The notes under the pieces are model-generated. The model saw nothing but the letters and a program-made list of their open reading frames with translations. It searched no databases and was not told the DNA's origin. The position numbers were made by a program, and so were the translations under genes. Below, piece by piece: positions 22,440-35,300 of a DNA stretch of 64,000 bases (positions are counted from its first letter, which is position 1; each line of letters starts with the position of its first letter). This DNA comes from Heliopora coerulea (lineage: Eukaryota; Cnidaria; Anthozoa; Scleralcyonacea; Helioporidae). The stretch is taken from assembly GCA_030142905.1 (NCBI GenBank), contig JASJOG010000219.1, positions 250,001 to 314,000 of the forward strand. Direction: 5' to 3'.

Positions 22440-22760
22440 AAGTAATATTTAAAAACCGAGCAGGAGTGCTTTATCGAAATTTAAAACATGAGGCGATAGC
22501 CGATTGTTTTAGATCCTATTAAGCGCGTACTGCGAGTTTTTTATATGTCTTCTAAGATGAACCTCCTAATAGCTAATTCTTAAAGAAAGTTTGGAAATTT
22601 ATGTTCTTAATCCAAAAAAAAATTAACTTCTTCTTACACATATAGAATGTTCTCTGTCTTTATCACATATAAAGACACGACGTGGATATCATTTTGTTTT
22701 GTATTTTCCTCATGAATTCTTAACGAATTTTGGAAGAATATTTGAAAATCTTTAATGCAT
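22440..22760 (+). repeat. Dispersed repeat R3, copy 1
   Basis: Starts ATATTTAAAAACCGAGCAGG and ends near CCTCATGAATTC. It is present in the opposite orientation at 52510-52775 with moderate divergence. No coding potential; a dispersed non-coding repeat family. Confidence 0.65.
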
Positions 22761-22769
22761 ATAATATGT

Positions 22770-22787
22770 ATAATATATAATATGTAT

Positions 22788-22818
<31 letters not shown>

Positions 22819-22829
22819 GTAATATGTAT

Positions 22830-22875
<46 letters not shown>
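22770..22875. repeat. AT microsatellite
   Basis: Long (AT)n tracts separated by TAATATGTATAATA. Flanks the inverted SINE pair. Confidence 0.9.
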
Positions 22876-22879
<4 letters not shown>

Positions 22880-23005
22880 AAAAGTTTGTTCTCAAGCTTT
22901 TATCTCAGAAAATTTCTGAGCTCCCCAACGGAAATCGAACCCGTGTCTCCCGATTGCCGGTACGGTTGTTTTACCACTAGACTATAGGGTCTCAGACGGC
23001 AACCG
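22873..23005 (-). repeat. tRNA-derived SINE, family 2, minus copy
   Basis: The minus strand has TATAGTCTAGTGGTAAAAC (A box) and GGGTTCGATTTCC (B box) in a tRNA-like head that resembles tRNA-Asp or Glu, followed by the hairpin CTCAGAAATTTTCTGAG and a tail containing GCTTGAGAACAAACTTTTCA. It pairs with the plus copy at 23190-23310. Confidence 0.75.
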
Positions 23006-23189
23006 TGATGTTAATTAGAGACCTGGTTCGTGATATTGATATGTCTCTTCCCAAGCTTACAAACATTTACACTTAGTAAGATGAAATTTACTAATACACA
23101 GTATCACATCACAGGTATGTTCAGCTTTCAAGTACGAAAGAGATATATCAATATCACGAACCAGGTCTCTAATTAACATCAGGCTAGCC

Positions 23190-23312
23190 GTCTGAGACCC
23201 TATAGTCTAGTGGTAAAACAACCGTACCGGTAATCGGGAGACACGGGTTCGATTCCCGTTGGGGAGCTCAGAAATTTTCTGAGATAAAAGCTTGAGAACA
23301 AACTTTTCATCA
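23190..23312 (+). repeat. tRNA-derived SINE, family 2, plus copy
   Basis: Head ATAGTCTAGTGGTAAAAC with B box GGGTTCGATTCCC intact, then GGGGAGCTCAGAAATTTTCT and the same tail. With the minus copy it forms an inverted repeat of about 440 bp (22875-23312). In both copies the head is preceded by CCTGGTTCGTGATATTGATA or its inverse, so the inverted arms extend upstream of the SINE heads. Confidence 0.75.
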
Positions 23313-23361
23313 TACATATATCCAAGCTTACAAACATCTACACTTAGTAAGATGAAATTTA

Positions 23362-23365
<4 letters not shown>

Positions 23366-23416
<51 letters not shown>

Positions 23417-23476
23417 ATATATGTATAATATATATAATATGTATAATATATATATGTATAATATATATTTTGTTTA

Positions 23477-23514
<38 letters not shown>

Positions 23515-23560
23515 ATCAGTATGTTATATGCAGTATATATAATATATGTAATAATATATA
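23366..23560. repeat. AT and TATG microsatellite
   Basis: (AT)n with GTATGTAT and TAATATGTA variants. No gene. Confidence 0.9.
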
Positions 23561-23617
23561 CCATTTTTGTTTGAGAAGTGGGAAAAATTTCCATTTTCAT
23601 AACTGTGGGTAATTTAG

Positions 23618-24060
23618 CCAAATGTTCCGCTTAAGTACACTGTGTTGGGTTAGAGATTTCCTAAAATTGTAATGTCATTTAAATAAAAAGTTAACTCAGC
23701 CCCGGATTAGACAAACTTCTTCGTGAAGCAAAATATCAAATTCCTTCTCGTCTTCAGAGATCAACCATCGGTAAGCGAAAACGAGTTGTTGTTTGTTCAA
23801 TTCACATTTTCTAAGCTTCTCAATCTTTTAGATTGACCGTGACTTGTGTAGTTTATTTTTTCTGTATGAAAACTTTCTGATGACATTTATTACTCACTAA
23901 GCTTTAAAAAGAGATCTAAACATGAAATCAAAATTACGATTGTTTCATTTGAAAGAAACCTTGAAATGACAGATAACAGTGTTTACTTCCCTTCTGCATC
24001 TCAATTCTAAAGATATTTAGAATTTTTTCTGATTGGTAAGATAGATAAATGAGGTAATCT
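23618..24060. repeat. Dispersed repeat R1, copy 2 (uninterrupted)
   Basis: 23618-23800 (CGCTTAAGTACACTGTGTTG onward) matches 63828-64000; 23866-24060 matches 1-133 plus 669-715. It gives the intact order of the unit that is broken across the two ends of the window. Confidence 0.75.
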
Positions 24061-26233
24061 ATGAAGTTACTTTGTTGGTGCAAGCATATTGACTCATTGG
24101 GAAATCTTGTATAACCTTGTGAATATTCACTGGAATCAAATGAAACCTTGCCCATTGCAATGTTTATCAAACTAAACACCATTACATCAAAACAATGCGC
24201 TATAGTGATAAATGTCTGTTGAACAAATGGCCATGTAGCTCAATTAGTGTATCAGTCAGCATCCTAAACGAAAATCTAGGGAGGTTTTTGGGACACCTAA
24301 TCCATACTGAAATTTCTTGAGTTGATGGGTTGGCACTCGCCCCTAACTCTGATACAGCTCAAGCACTATTCAAGAACTTTTGCATGAAAGAATGACTATT
24401 CATACACAGTTTTTCCTAACCTCACACTTGTCTTATGAAGACGTCTGAGAGAATTTACTTATCAAATTGTCGTGGAAGATCAAAAATATTCCTGCTTTAT
24501 TCATTTTTGGTCAGTCTTGTAATATTTGAACAATGAAGGTTTTACCCATGTTAGGTTGCACCCATTCTTCCGAGGTGTGTTTGTCCCCGTTGTCAGGCAA
24601 ATTGTACTTTAAACTTAGTATTGCTGCAAGAATGTTGGTGTAGGGAAACATCCGATGATTCTTCAATATTACCGACGGTGTTCGATTCGACGGGCATTCA
24701 CAGGTGAAAGTTAAACCATCTTCATTTTGGTTATTAGCTTGATGAGAAAACATGAAGAAGGCCGGTAGATTTTAGGCTCTGGGGGATTACCAGAAGACAA
24801 GTCGTTTTTTCGAGAGTATCCGGTGAAAACGCGGAGAATTGACTGGTAGCGGCGGACTAATATCTTTGGATTAAAGGTTCGACCGAGATCGCCCAGTTAC
24901 GTGGAAGTCGCCTTATTCGCAGTTGGTTCCAGAGAGCTTTGATTCCTAAATATACACTCAAATATCACTCCTACACTTTTTTCATTCTCTTATATAGATA
25001 GTGAATGCCAAACATTACCAGCAATATACCCTTAAAAATGAAGTCTCTTACTTTAGTGTGGTTAGGGACATCATCCTGCTTTTCAATGAATTCTTAATGA
25101 GTTTTATAAATACATATATAGTTTTAATTACTTTTTAAATCAGCTTTTCTAATTAACATCCTTGCTCTTTTCGTACATGTCCAAGATCAGCTACATGAAT
25201 TGAAATTTTTACTGCCAAATACGCTTAAGAGCTGAAGAGTTATTCAATGAAAACATAATTGTTGTTTGACAATTCAATTGCAACATTTTTAACATTTAAC
25301 TTACTTTGATAACTTTTCCAAAAGAGCGCATGAAAGTGGTATGAGGCTGAAAACTGCACAACTGTAGTCGAATGTTTCGTTTCAATTCCTCGTTATATTT
25401 CGAGCGCATCAATTTAAAATGAAATACGGGGTTCCTTGCAACACACGTAGATCAGGGACCCTCATTGCCATTTTACGGCCTTGCTTTAACAGCCTCGCCA
25501 GCTCCGCCTTCGACCATCGCACAACACTTAGCGTATCGGGGTGAGGGTATTAGTCAATAACTGGTAATGGTAGCGGAATAGTGATAGTGCCTGATCTTTA
25601 TCGTTCTCGTTTATTTGAACTCTGCAAACGAAAACTAACTTTACGAGTTAAATATGATCTGTGCTAGAAAAGGAATGAATATACGGAAAATTTTTTAATG
25701 GAATGAATGTGAATAGTTCAATCCATAAGTATAAAATCGGCTGCTCTCACGCTTGTTGCTTAGAAAAAGCTTTTATGAACACTTGATGGGAATGACGTCT
25801 GTGACCCTTTGCGGCTCAGGAAAACTTCTTTGAGCAAGACGTGTGAAATCATCAGCATTTCAAGCTATCCGGTAATTTAGCCTAATTATATTTCATAAGG
25901 ACAGCTTTTTTTTCCAATTTCTTAGTGGGTTTTGGTTTTCAAGTGAGTTTTAGTTGACTAAGTTAGGCTTTTTAATGCTTTGTATTTTAATCTCCATGTC
26001 CTCACCATGGGCTCCAAGTCCATGCAAATATCTCTAAAGTAAAAACATTAAAATTTTCTTGCTATTGGGTTACGTCTCTGTGCAATATATACAGTGTCTT
26101 TTAGCAGTTTCCAATCAATTTTTTTTCTGATTGATCTTGATATGTCTCTCTCAGGGAAGGGACAGTAAGACAGCTGGTAAACAGTAGATGTATTTTAAGA
26201 TATAAATGAATGATTGATGTTATATATTTGTAG
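24061..26233. other. No gene supported
   Basis: Upstream of the first exon I can place for the death-domain gene. Further 5' exons may lie here, but none could be supported by domain content and phase. Confidence 0.4.
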
Positions 26234-26332
26234 ATACTTGTGGGGATGTTGAAATGTCTAACCTAATGAAATCCAACCCAACGTATTCTTCATCTGTTGA
26301 GAAACAAAAGGACTCAGAAAAGGATTGCCAAG
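26234..26332 (+). CDS. Tentative first visible exon of the PIDD1-like gene
   Basis: Acceptor TTTGTAG, open frame DTCGDVEMSNLMKSNPTYSS and a GTAAGG donor at 26333. Its end phase fits the next exon at 27185. Low-complexity, Ser/Lys-rich, no domain. Confidence 0.45.
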
Positions 26333-29300
26333 GTAAGGTCGGCTAGACAATATCCTCACCCATCTAGTACCAAGCAGACTCTAACACGTTTAGCCAAGTT
26401 AAAAGCAGTCAAGCAACTTTACCTACGGAGAACCAAACAGACTGTGACAACATTAGCCAAGCTAAAAGCAGTCGAACAACTTCATCCATTGAGGAACTTA
26501 TTGATCCTGAAACCTGCAGCCAAGATCAAACCTTCCAAATAGCCTCTTCGTCCAGATACAGAGACATTTCACATGGTATAAATCCCTAAATAAGAAAGGT
26601 TTTATTGTTTTTGCTAGATCAAGCTTCTTGATATGCTAAACACTGCTTGTGATCAACGGGTATTTACAATGAGCCGGATATCAACATTTGCTTACCATTA
26701 GATCGTGTTTATTTTTAATATGTACCTAAACTTAGTTTACGTGTACCATATTTGTGGTGAGATATTCCTTCGATGATCTATTGAGTATTTGATACATCTA
26801 AACGTTGTACTGAAGTGGAAACTTTAAAACGTACTTGAAACTTGAAACAGAAAAGAGATTACTTGACTAAATATCCCTAATACATTTAAAAAAGTATAGT
26901 GTGGTAATTTACTTATCGTGCTATTTTGCTGCGTCAGTGTCATTGTCGTTCTGCTCTTTCAAACCCTAAAATCTCTGATTCTTGAAGCTTGGCGAAAATG
27001 TTGATCGTCACCTATGTTTGAGTTATTGCCACTTGATTAGGTCAGGAATTTTTTTGTTTATGGATTCTGTTACATTAGATTGATTGCCGGATTTGTTTTA
27101 GGATATAAATTAATTCTTTGGAGATAATATTTATTTGGTTTTACCGTAAAAACATCTTCGGATTTTTCCTTTTTAATTTAGCAGACCAAACACCGTTCAT
27201 CTGCAATGAAAGTGAAGAAGAGAAGGGAAAGCTTGCTGTCCCGAAAGCAATGAAGTTAGTGAAAAATTTTCAGTTTACTTCTTAATTTTTGAGCTTACGC
27301 ATTTGTCCCAAGTCCTTCCGTTCGTAAAAAAATAAAATTCTGCATCGACAATGTTAAACAAGGTAATCATCTTACCTTTTATACATTTTATTTATTTATT
27401 TATTTATTTACTTACTTACTGGTGGGTTTAGTTACTTATTACTTATTTACTATTCATTTACTTATTTATATTTCTTATTATTCTGATTAACTATTTACTC
27501 AGTTACTTTTTTTCATCTTTTCATTTACTTAATTAGTTATCGACATTTGTTTATGTATGTCTTGGTTTATCTCATTTGCACTTGTTAATTTACATATCTC
27601 TTTGAAGAGTTGTTTCCACCTTCTTAACTACGTCCATCCTTCCTACCCAACTGCCTTCCTACTTACCTAGCTACATCGCTCAATCCTTCCCTATACACCC
27701 GCCTAGAGAACCCTTTCTTATAAATAGTTCATTTTACTGAACACAACTGTGCAGTTTATTCTTTCTCCAAGGGCTGGTAATTTGGAATTTTAAGTAAAAG
27801 TCAAATATTTCGTAATACGAAAGATGAAGTTAATAAAGGGTTGTTTTCATTTTGTTATGTTGATTTAAACTTAATTAAATTCATCTTCCATAAACAACCA
27901 ACCATGTCATGATCAGCAATAGAAAACGGGATAACATCTGTATCTTTGATTGTTGCGGATTATTGGTGGCGATAATATCTATCAAAGATTTAGTCGTACC
28001 TGCTATTCGCGTAAGCTTTTTGATCATCTGCATAAAACCCATACAAATTTAAGATAGCTTTAAATTCTGCATTGTCTCCAGAGACTAGATTGTTTACGTT
28101 AAAATCGCCCAGCAATAATGTCTTTTTAGTTCAGTGCTAACCAACGACAACATCTCATTTATGGCATCGTTAAGATCGCAATGGAGGTATTTTGAACTGT
28201 TTGGAGGCCGATAAAATATTTCAATCAGGAAATTCTTGGTATACTTAAGTATAACTTCAATCCAAATACAATATTCTCGTTTTCCAAATCATTTTGGCAC
28301 TTGTAATACCACCTCCCTTGCCCATTCTTCTAGGATTACTTATAAAAGTATAAGCAAGAAACTCAAAAAGCCACTTAGAGTCATGATCATTTTATATGAG
28401 TTTCACCCATTGATAAAGTATCAGTACCTTTAAAACTTTGCAGCAGCTCCAGTGCATAGGACTTGCTCGAAAAGAGACCCTCAACATTTTGATGAAAAAT
28501 CTTCATACCTCTTTGTTTCAACAAAGTATTTAAATCCGGAACATTTCTTTCATTTACTGGCAGTGGCGTATCTACGGAAAATGGCGCCTATGGGAAGCAC
28601 CGAAATTGCGCCCAGGTCCAAACATTTCACACCAATCTTTTTGATAACTTTACCATAAAATCAGCTCAAAAATAACAATCTAGCTATCCTAGTACTTCTC
28701 ACCCATGATAATCAAAGATAGATCATACATCTCAAATAAAATTCTTCTTTCACTGTCCGAGGATGGCTTGTTTGACTATACTAGAAACTGCTCAGTGGCG
28801 TTCCCCTTCAAGAGGCGCCCAGGGTACGTGCCACACCCGCCATACCTTAGATACGCCACTGTTTACTGGACCAGGGCAGGAATGAATGTCTCCACACATC
28901 AAAATCAAGAGGTGTGTAAGGCTTTGCTTTGAAGGACGAATACGGAAGGCAAATTTCCCACCGTTTCCCTGCCATAAGCTTGATAAGATATGCCTCTTGA
29001 TCAAAAGACACTTCATCACCTGTCACAACTAAACCAACGATATCGGAACTCGTAAAGGCACATTTCATTACTTGAAAAGTCAGAAATATTAGCAGAACGA
29101 TAAAAGCTTCTTGCCACACAGCCGCCATATTGAAGATGATATTTATTTATTTACTTATTTGTTTATTTGTTTATTTATTTGTTTATTTATTTGTTTATTT
29201 TTATTGGTTAAAAAAACAAACTCAGAAAAATGTAAACGTAAGAGAAGGTGATAAGAAGCTGTACGTCTTCTCAATAGTAAAAGCCAAAACAACGTGTGTA

Positions 29301-32300
29301 TTTTTTGAACAAATGCATCGTGGTTTAGCGGTTAGCTTCTTGCCATGCGAGTCTCAAGCCCTGGAATCATTGTCCAAGGAAGTTGAAATTTTTTTTCACC
29401 ACAGTTTTAGGTATTTTTCTAGGCTTTGATTTTCTTTCCAAAGAAATACTAGATGGAAAAAGGTTAGAAATCGCTTTGCCGGAGCTACTTTTTATAATCG
29501 GATTAGTAAACTTGACTGATTTCCTCGACACAAAATTAAAAGACTTGAACGTAATTCTAGTGTGAATACGAAGTGGTTGGTTCCTGCGCGAGTCCGACTT
29601 TTATCGTCTAACACTAGACGATTATGAAGGGAAGACGACAAGAACCAGAAAAGGTTAACGTAAATCTAGATACCAGCTATTTTTCTGGTTACACATTTAC
29701 CAGAAATTTTTCTTTTATTTCTTTCACTTAGGTTTATGATTGATGAAGAAGGAGGAGGTGTTGCCTTCCCCTCAGCCAATGCGTTTTTTCAGTTCCCCAA
29801 GCGAGCACTGTCTAAGTCAGTCGTCTTCACATGCACGCCTTTAAACCATAACGACTGTCCAAATCCGAGGAAAGGCGAGGTTTTCTGCAGTAACATCATT
29901 AATATAGAACCGAAATTAGACTTTCAGGAACCTGTCACAGTCCTGTTATCTCATTCAGCTCGTGAAGATTGGCCGTATGCCGAGTGCTACGACGTAACTG
30001 TTCAGCAAATGAAAGAGGAATGGACTGATGTGAAAACAAGTAGAATAAGAAAATCTGAAGGTATTGTTTTTTTATTTCATTATGTTATTAGATAGCTCTA
30101 TAATAACTGGAACACTTGGGTATGTGATGCCAAGACCGCCGACACAATTTTTCCTTTCGTAAACGGTCGTTACTATCCCAAAAATCGTTATTATCCCAAT
30201 TCACAGAAAATACTAAGTGAATATATGGAAAAGCCACGCGTAAGGTATGTACACTCATCTTTGCTCTAATTTGTCTCTGTTATCCTGAAACAGAATGACA
30301 AAATCACGGAAAATGATTGAGATTGTTGTATGGAAAACACATGTACAGTCATTGTAAATAGTCTGAACGATTACTCTTCGTTGTCTAACGAGTACAAAGC
30401 AGAAAGATCAATCGAATGCGAAGTACAAACACGTGCCATCAACATATCGATTTAATAATTGCTTAATTTATGGAATGTTTCATTGCAGTGAGCCGTCATG
30501 TCACGCATAACAATCAAAAAAAAGAAGATACAGAGTCATAGTGAAAAAGATATTCACCAGACGCAAGATATTTACTTAATATTTAGAGGAAGCTGACGAA
30601 ATGAAAGCTAGAGTGTCAAAAAATAGATGAATGATGGGTTAAGTGCAGTTTAGCTGATACACCTGAATTAATTAGGCAATTGTGGCCTCAACCTGCCGAA
30701 ACCCTTCCCTAGCCATGGAGATCGCACATTAACCTTTTAAGTGGCAATTTTCTAGGAGGTGTCCGCTTGAAAAGTAAAGTCGACTGGCGTTACACATAGT
30801 AAAATATTGAAGACCGCCATATTGGTTAAATTGGGAGGGAAAACAAACATGCCGAATGAAAAGTTCAGCCATGACCAGAGGCCATTCTACTTTTGTCTCA
30901 TTCTTTATTTTATTTTATTTTATTTTATTTTTTGATGTAAAATAATTAAGGTAATAGCCGACTAAAGCGCAGAAAGCAGTTTTCTGCTGGACAGTGTATG
31001 AAAACGAACACGAAACAGTACCCTAAACATCAGTTGTTCTACCTCGACCTTCTCGAGCAGATGAAAAAGAGCCTGGAGAAAAACAACTTGCCAGCCAATT
31101 TACTCAAATTGGCTACGCTCAAGTTGATCACAATTTTCGATGCCCATGCCCTCTCAAAAATAAAATGGAACTTACTTGACGTATGGTAACAATATGTGAT
31201 CATTTCTAAAGTACTCGTTAATCCTACTATTGAATATAGAAATATTAAGTTATTTCTGCTAAAATCATGTACACGGTAACTGTAGTAACTGCGCTCGCAT
31301 ACTATTCCCGCATCAAAAAGTATCAGTTAACACTGGGTCCCATCTCTCACTGCAATCCTCTCATGAACCAACCAACCACAACTCTCCACACTCCGGGCAA
31401 CTACTACCGCGCACCACATATCAACTGGGAACGAACAACTCCATTCATCATAAATTCACATCACAATCCATTCGTGGTCTCACTACCTGTTCAACGGCAT
31501 GCCCCGGTAGAAATACTCACCGCTTCTTCTTCTGCGATAAACCAAAAAATAATTTTTTTGGAAAAGGCCCGACGAGTTTCTCTCTCTAAATCAAACAACA
31601 AGTTTGGTAAGCAGATAATTTATCTCTCCATACTAACTTTTTAATTTTTATTCTGATTATCATTTCCTTTCCGACTACACAGCGTTGACTCCCAACCCCA
31701 AATCCCTGTTAAAGAAGCCACCATACAAGGCCGACGTGTGCGTCCTGGGTTTTGTCCCAAGATCCTTACGCATGAGACAATGTTAAACATCTTTTAATTC
31801 TTACTCTGTAACTATGCATACTTCTCAATTTAACTCTACTCTGCATGACCAACTGCACAACTACTGAGTTCGCGATAAAAGAGTTTTAATTTTAATTCCC
31901 TGATTCTGCCCGTTTGGCAATTACCATCATGCTTTTATACCATCAACACCATTGTAGGCTTCACTGTCTAAGTTTGGGTTGCCACCAATCAGTGCAATGC
32001 CTCCTCACGTGGCATATCATTAGCAAGCCCTCCCTTGGAAGTTATAACCTAGAGCTGCAAGTGCACTCCATTATTAGCATTTTCATTCGCAGTCATTGTG
32101 TAATAGCATTTGCAGGACTGCAACATCTATATGATTCCGTGCAAGTACCTACTTGAGGGCAAAAAAATCGGATAACTGACTACAAAAAGCATCTCGTAGC
32201 ATTTAACGTAGCCAATTGAGTATTTCTGGAAAGGTTCGCATATTTTGCTTACTGAATACTGTTTGCATTTCCCTTTATTTGCATGCGATGTTTTGTACAG

Positions 32301-35300
32301 ATGAGTCTCAAATTTCATACAACCATCTAAACCAAGGTCTTCGTGTTTCATTGTTTACCGTTTCAATCAAGTGGCAGTTAATCCAAGTTTGAAAATACTG
32401 CCCATGTTCAAGGGTCCACTAACTTTTCTGAGTCACCATAAATTTTGTACGTTCTAACTTACAACTTGTAATAATACTTCATGTTGTCTTTGTTTTCAGA
32501 ACTTCCCAAAGAAATTTTGTCAAATTTCAGTTTCATAACTGAACGTTTGCCTCTTGCAAAGGTGACCATTAATAAAACCTGTAAGTTGGTTGTGGTGACA
32601 AGAATCAGATACGAAACTGTCGAAGTGCCGACTGAAAAATCCTATGTTTACGCCAAGTCATTTGGAGACGAGAGCGATCTGAAAATAACTTTCCCTCAAG
32701 GTGCAGTTGAAGAAAAATGCTATTTAAGAGTTAAGGTAATTTTGATCTTTAATTGCTTAAATACCTTTTAAAAATTCACTCGTGTACACCTACCATAAGG
32801 AAAATTAGTGTGTTGATGATGCATTAAAAATCTGGGGTAATTTTCCTTCTTCATATTGAAAAAGCGTATGACAGAAGCAAGTATTGACGCTATTTACGAC
32901 TGTAATGTAAGTGATACTGTGCAATTATCCTCTTCTTTTCCTGGATAAATGTCAATGTTTTGATAGTTTTCGAGTCCTCAGAATTTAAAAAAATTGTACT
33001 GGGACAGGTTTTACGAAGCACTGGTAGATCGTGCGGAAGATGCAGCACCGGAGTGGCTAGTAGGGACATTGGAGAAGTTAGGTTGGCAGCTTCGTACGTG
33101 GACCGGTTAGGCCGGGTTATGCTAATCCCCTGCTCACCCCACAAAGCGCTGTCCAGGGTAATAGTCTCAACTTGCTCAGTCTATTTACCCGGTAGATGAA
33201 GAGGGACAAAATCTTGCTTTGTGTTCGTCTGTAAATACAGATTGTAGACCGTACTGATCCGACCGTGTCAGAAGTAAATATTCGGAAAGTCATTCGTTGC
33301 TCTTCCATTTCGAAATTTTTAAACTAAGGTAAATTGATATGGCGAAATCGTTTCCAACGCTGTTTCTTAAAAATTTATTCTGTTTTTGGGAACATTTTCG
33401 GAAAGGGCGAAAAAGTCAGCCAGTTTGACAAATAAATTTTAGTGAAGTATTATGATACTCACCGTAAGCGAAGGACTAAGGTCCGGGTCTTAAAAGGTTT
33501 TGGTAATATTTTTTTTCGATAACTCAATGAACTGTGTGCATAAAGGCCTTGGTATTTTTGTGTTTCTCAGAATTTTTTTGTTGTATCCGTTCCCGGCAGC
33601 TTCAAGGGACCTTGGGATTGGCAAAGTTACTGAACATCTTGTTTTTCCTCGAATGAACTGCTGTTGGTGAGGTCCTTGTCATTTCTATGATCCTTCGAAA
33701 TTCATTGTGGTGAACGTTTCTCACAACTTCCAAGGATATGAGAAAGGATATGGATAAATATCCTAAAATACTGGTTTAAAAAACTCGAAAAAAACACAGA
33801 AACACTAAAAAATAATCCCCTGAATGACTTTTTTTTTCTGAAAGTTTAATTGGGGGAAAAACCTGTTATTGTAAAGTCTCATGCAAAGACCGACGTATGA
33901 GAGTTGCAATTAGAAAATCATACGATAGACCTCAATAGGTTGACAAGTAATAGGAATATCTTGAAAACACTGCACATTGATAAAATCTAAGTTCAGTTGT
34001 TTAAAGCATGGATAGCATTATTCAGTCGCAAAGATTTATCTGCCGGATGAGCTTGTACGACCGGCACTACAACTGGAGCTGGTTTAATATACGCTGTGAT
34101 GTCCTAACGTTTTTGACTTTCCTTAGGTGAACTTCAATGTTTTCTCAACTTTGGGATTTCGAAAAATTTTCTGAAGACTTAGCAAACAGTCATGACTCTT
34201 CAAATTTTAGTAATAATCAATCGAGTAGAAAGTGCTCACAGCAAAATTGTCCTGGCCAGGATCTTCAAGATTAGACCGAGACACAGAGCACAAAGCAAGA
34301 CTCAATGCTAAGCTTTTGGTGCAAATCCCACGGTTAAGTTTTCCTTGTTGGGCATTTTAACCATACTTTAAACTTTTGCTTATGCTGTAAAGACGTCCTA
34401 CGCAGCGCTCAAGACTTATAATACTTCTGAAAACGTGTGTATACATTTTAACTCTGTTTTTTAACCAACTTTTGTGGACTCTTTTAATTAAGACTTACTG
34501 TGACAGTTGTGAAGATTTTAAGACTGTTTCATTTTGGATACTTAAATAGAAATGAACAACTTTCCAGGTTTTTCCAGCGGACGAGTTAATAGATGCGATC
34601 TCACGGGTTCGTGATGAGCTGGTATGTTTACCAGTTGTTAGAGTTACTGGACAGAAGAAAGAATTTCTTAAACCGGTGGTTGTTGAGGTAAATTATTGCA
34701 GCAAGCGTGCAAGTGATATAGATGAGAAGTTTCTTCCCGTTGGACAAAGAAAACCCTTCAATTCTAAATTTGGAGTCATGTTGCAAAGCTACGAAAAATC
34801 TAAAGGCCAGTACAAATGGAAGAATTTAGTCGATGGCGCGAGGTCAACAATAGAACGAATACAAAAGAACAAAGTGAGAATAACTTTTTCTGTCAAACAT
34901 TTTTGTAGGTAAGAGTACTGATAATTTCATGCCTTTGCCTGCTTACTGTACACTAATATATACATGATACCTAGTCTGTTGAACTTCAATATTATGTTGC
35001 GCTAACATCGAAATATCATTGAACATTTGAACTTTTTGTCAATTTACATAACCATACTTGGCAATATGACATCTAGACCAACTAAGCTATTTTCTTGCGG
35101 CTGCCTTGAACCCTTTACGGTCCGAGATGTCTGCCCTTGACGAGTTAAATCGCTCAGCGTTAGGCCAGAATAAAATGAAAATGTCGAGGACAGACCAAAT
35201 AGAGTTAAAGCTCATACTGAACTCCAATACATGGCATATAAACGACGAAGCGAAGCTTTGTGTAGCGTGGGGCCCAATTTTTATGTAGCATCCATCTCAT

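Noticed and set aside
22921..22993. True tRNA gene
   Set aside because: The stems of the tRNA-like head are imperfect, the same head recurs with a shared 3' tail in an inverted copy, and the tail marks it as a SINE.
23292..23621. Tyr/Ile-rich open frames
   Set aside because: They are translations of the AT/GTAT microsatellite.
24228..24310. Possible tRNA-like SINE (TAGCTCAATTAGTGTATCAG)
   Set aside because: An A-box-like word is present but no B box at the right distance and no hairpin as in the other SINEs.
31267..31644. 125-codon open frame as an exon of the PIDD1-like gene
   Set aside because: The exons on either side already join in phase without it and it has no ZU5-like sequence.
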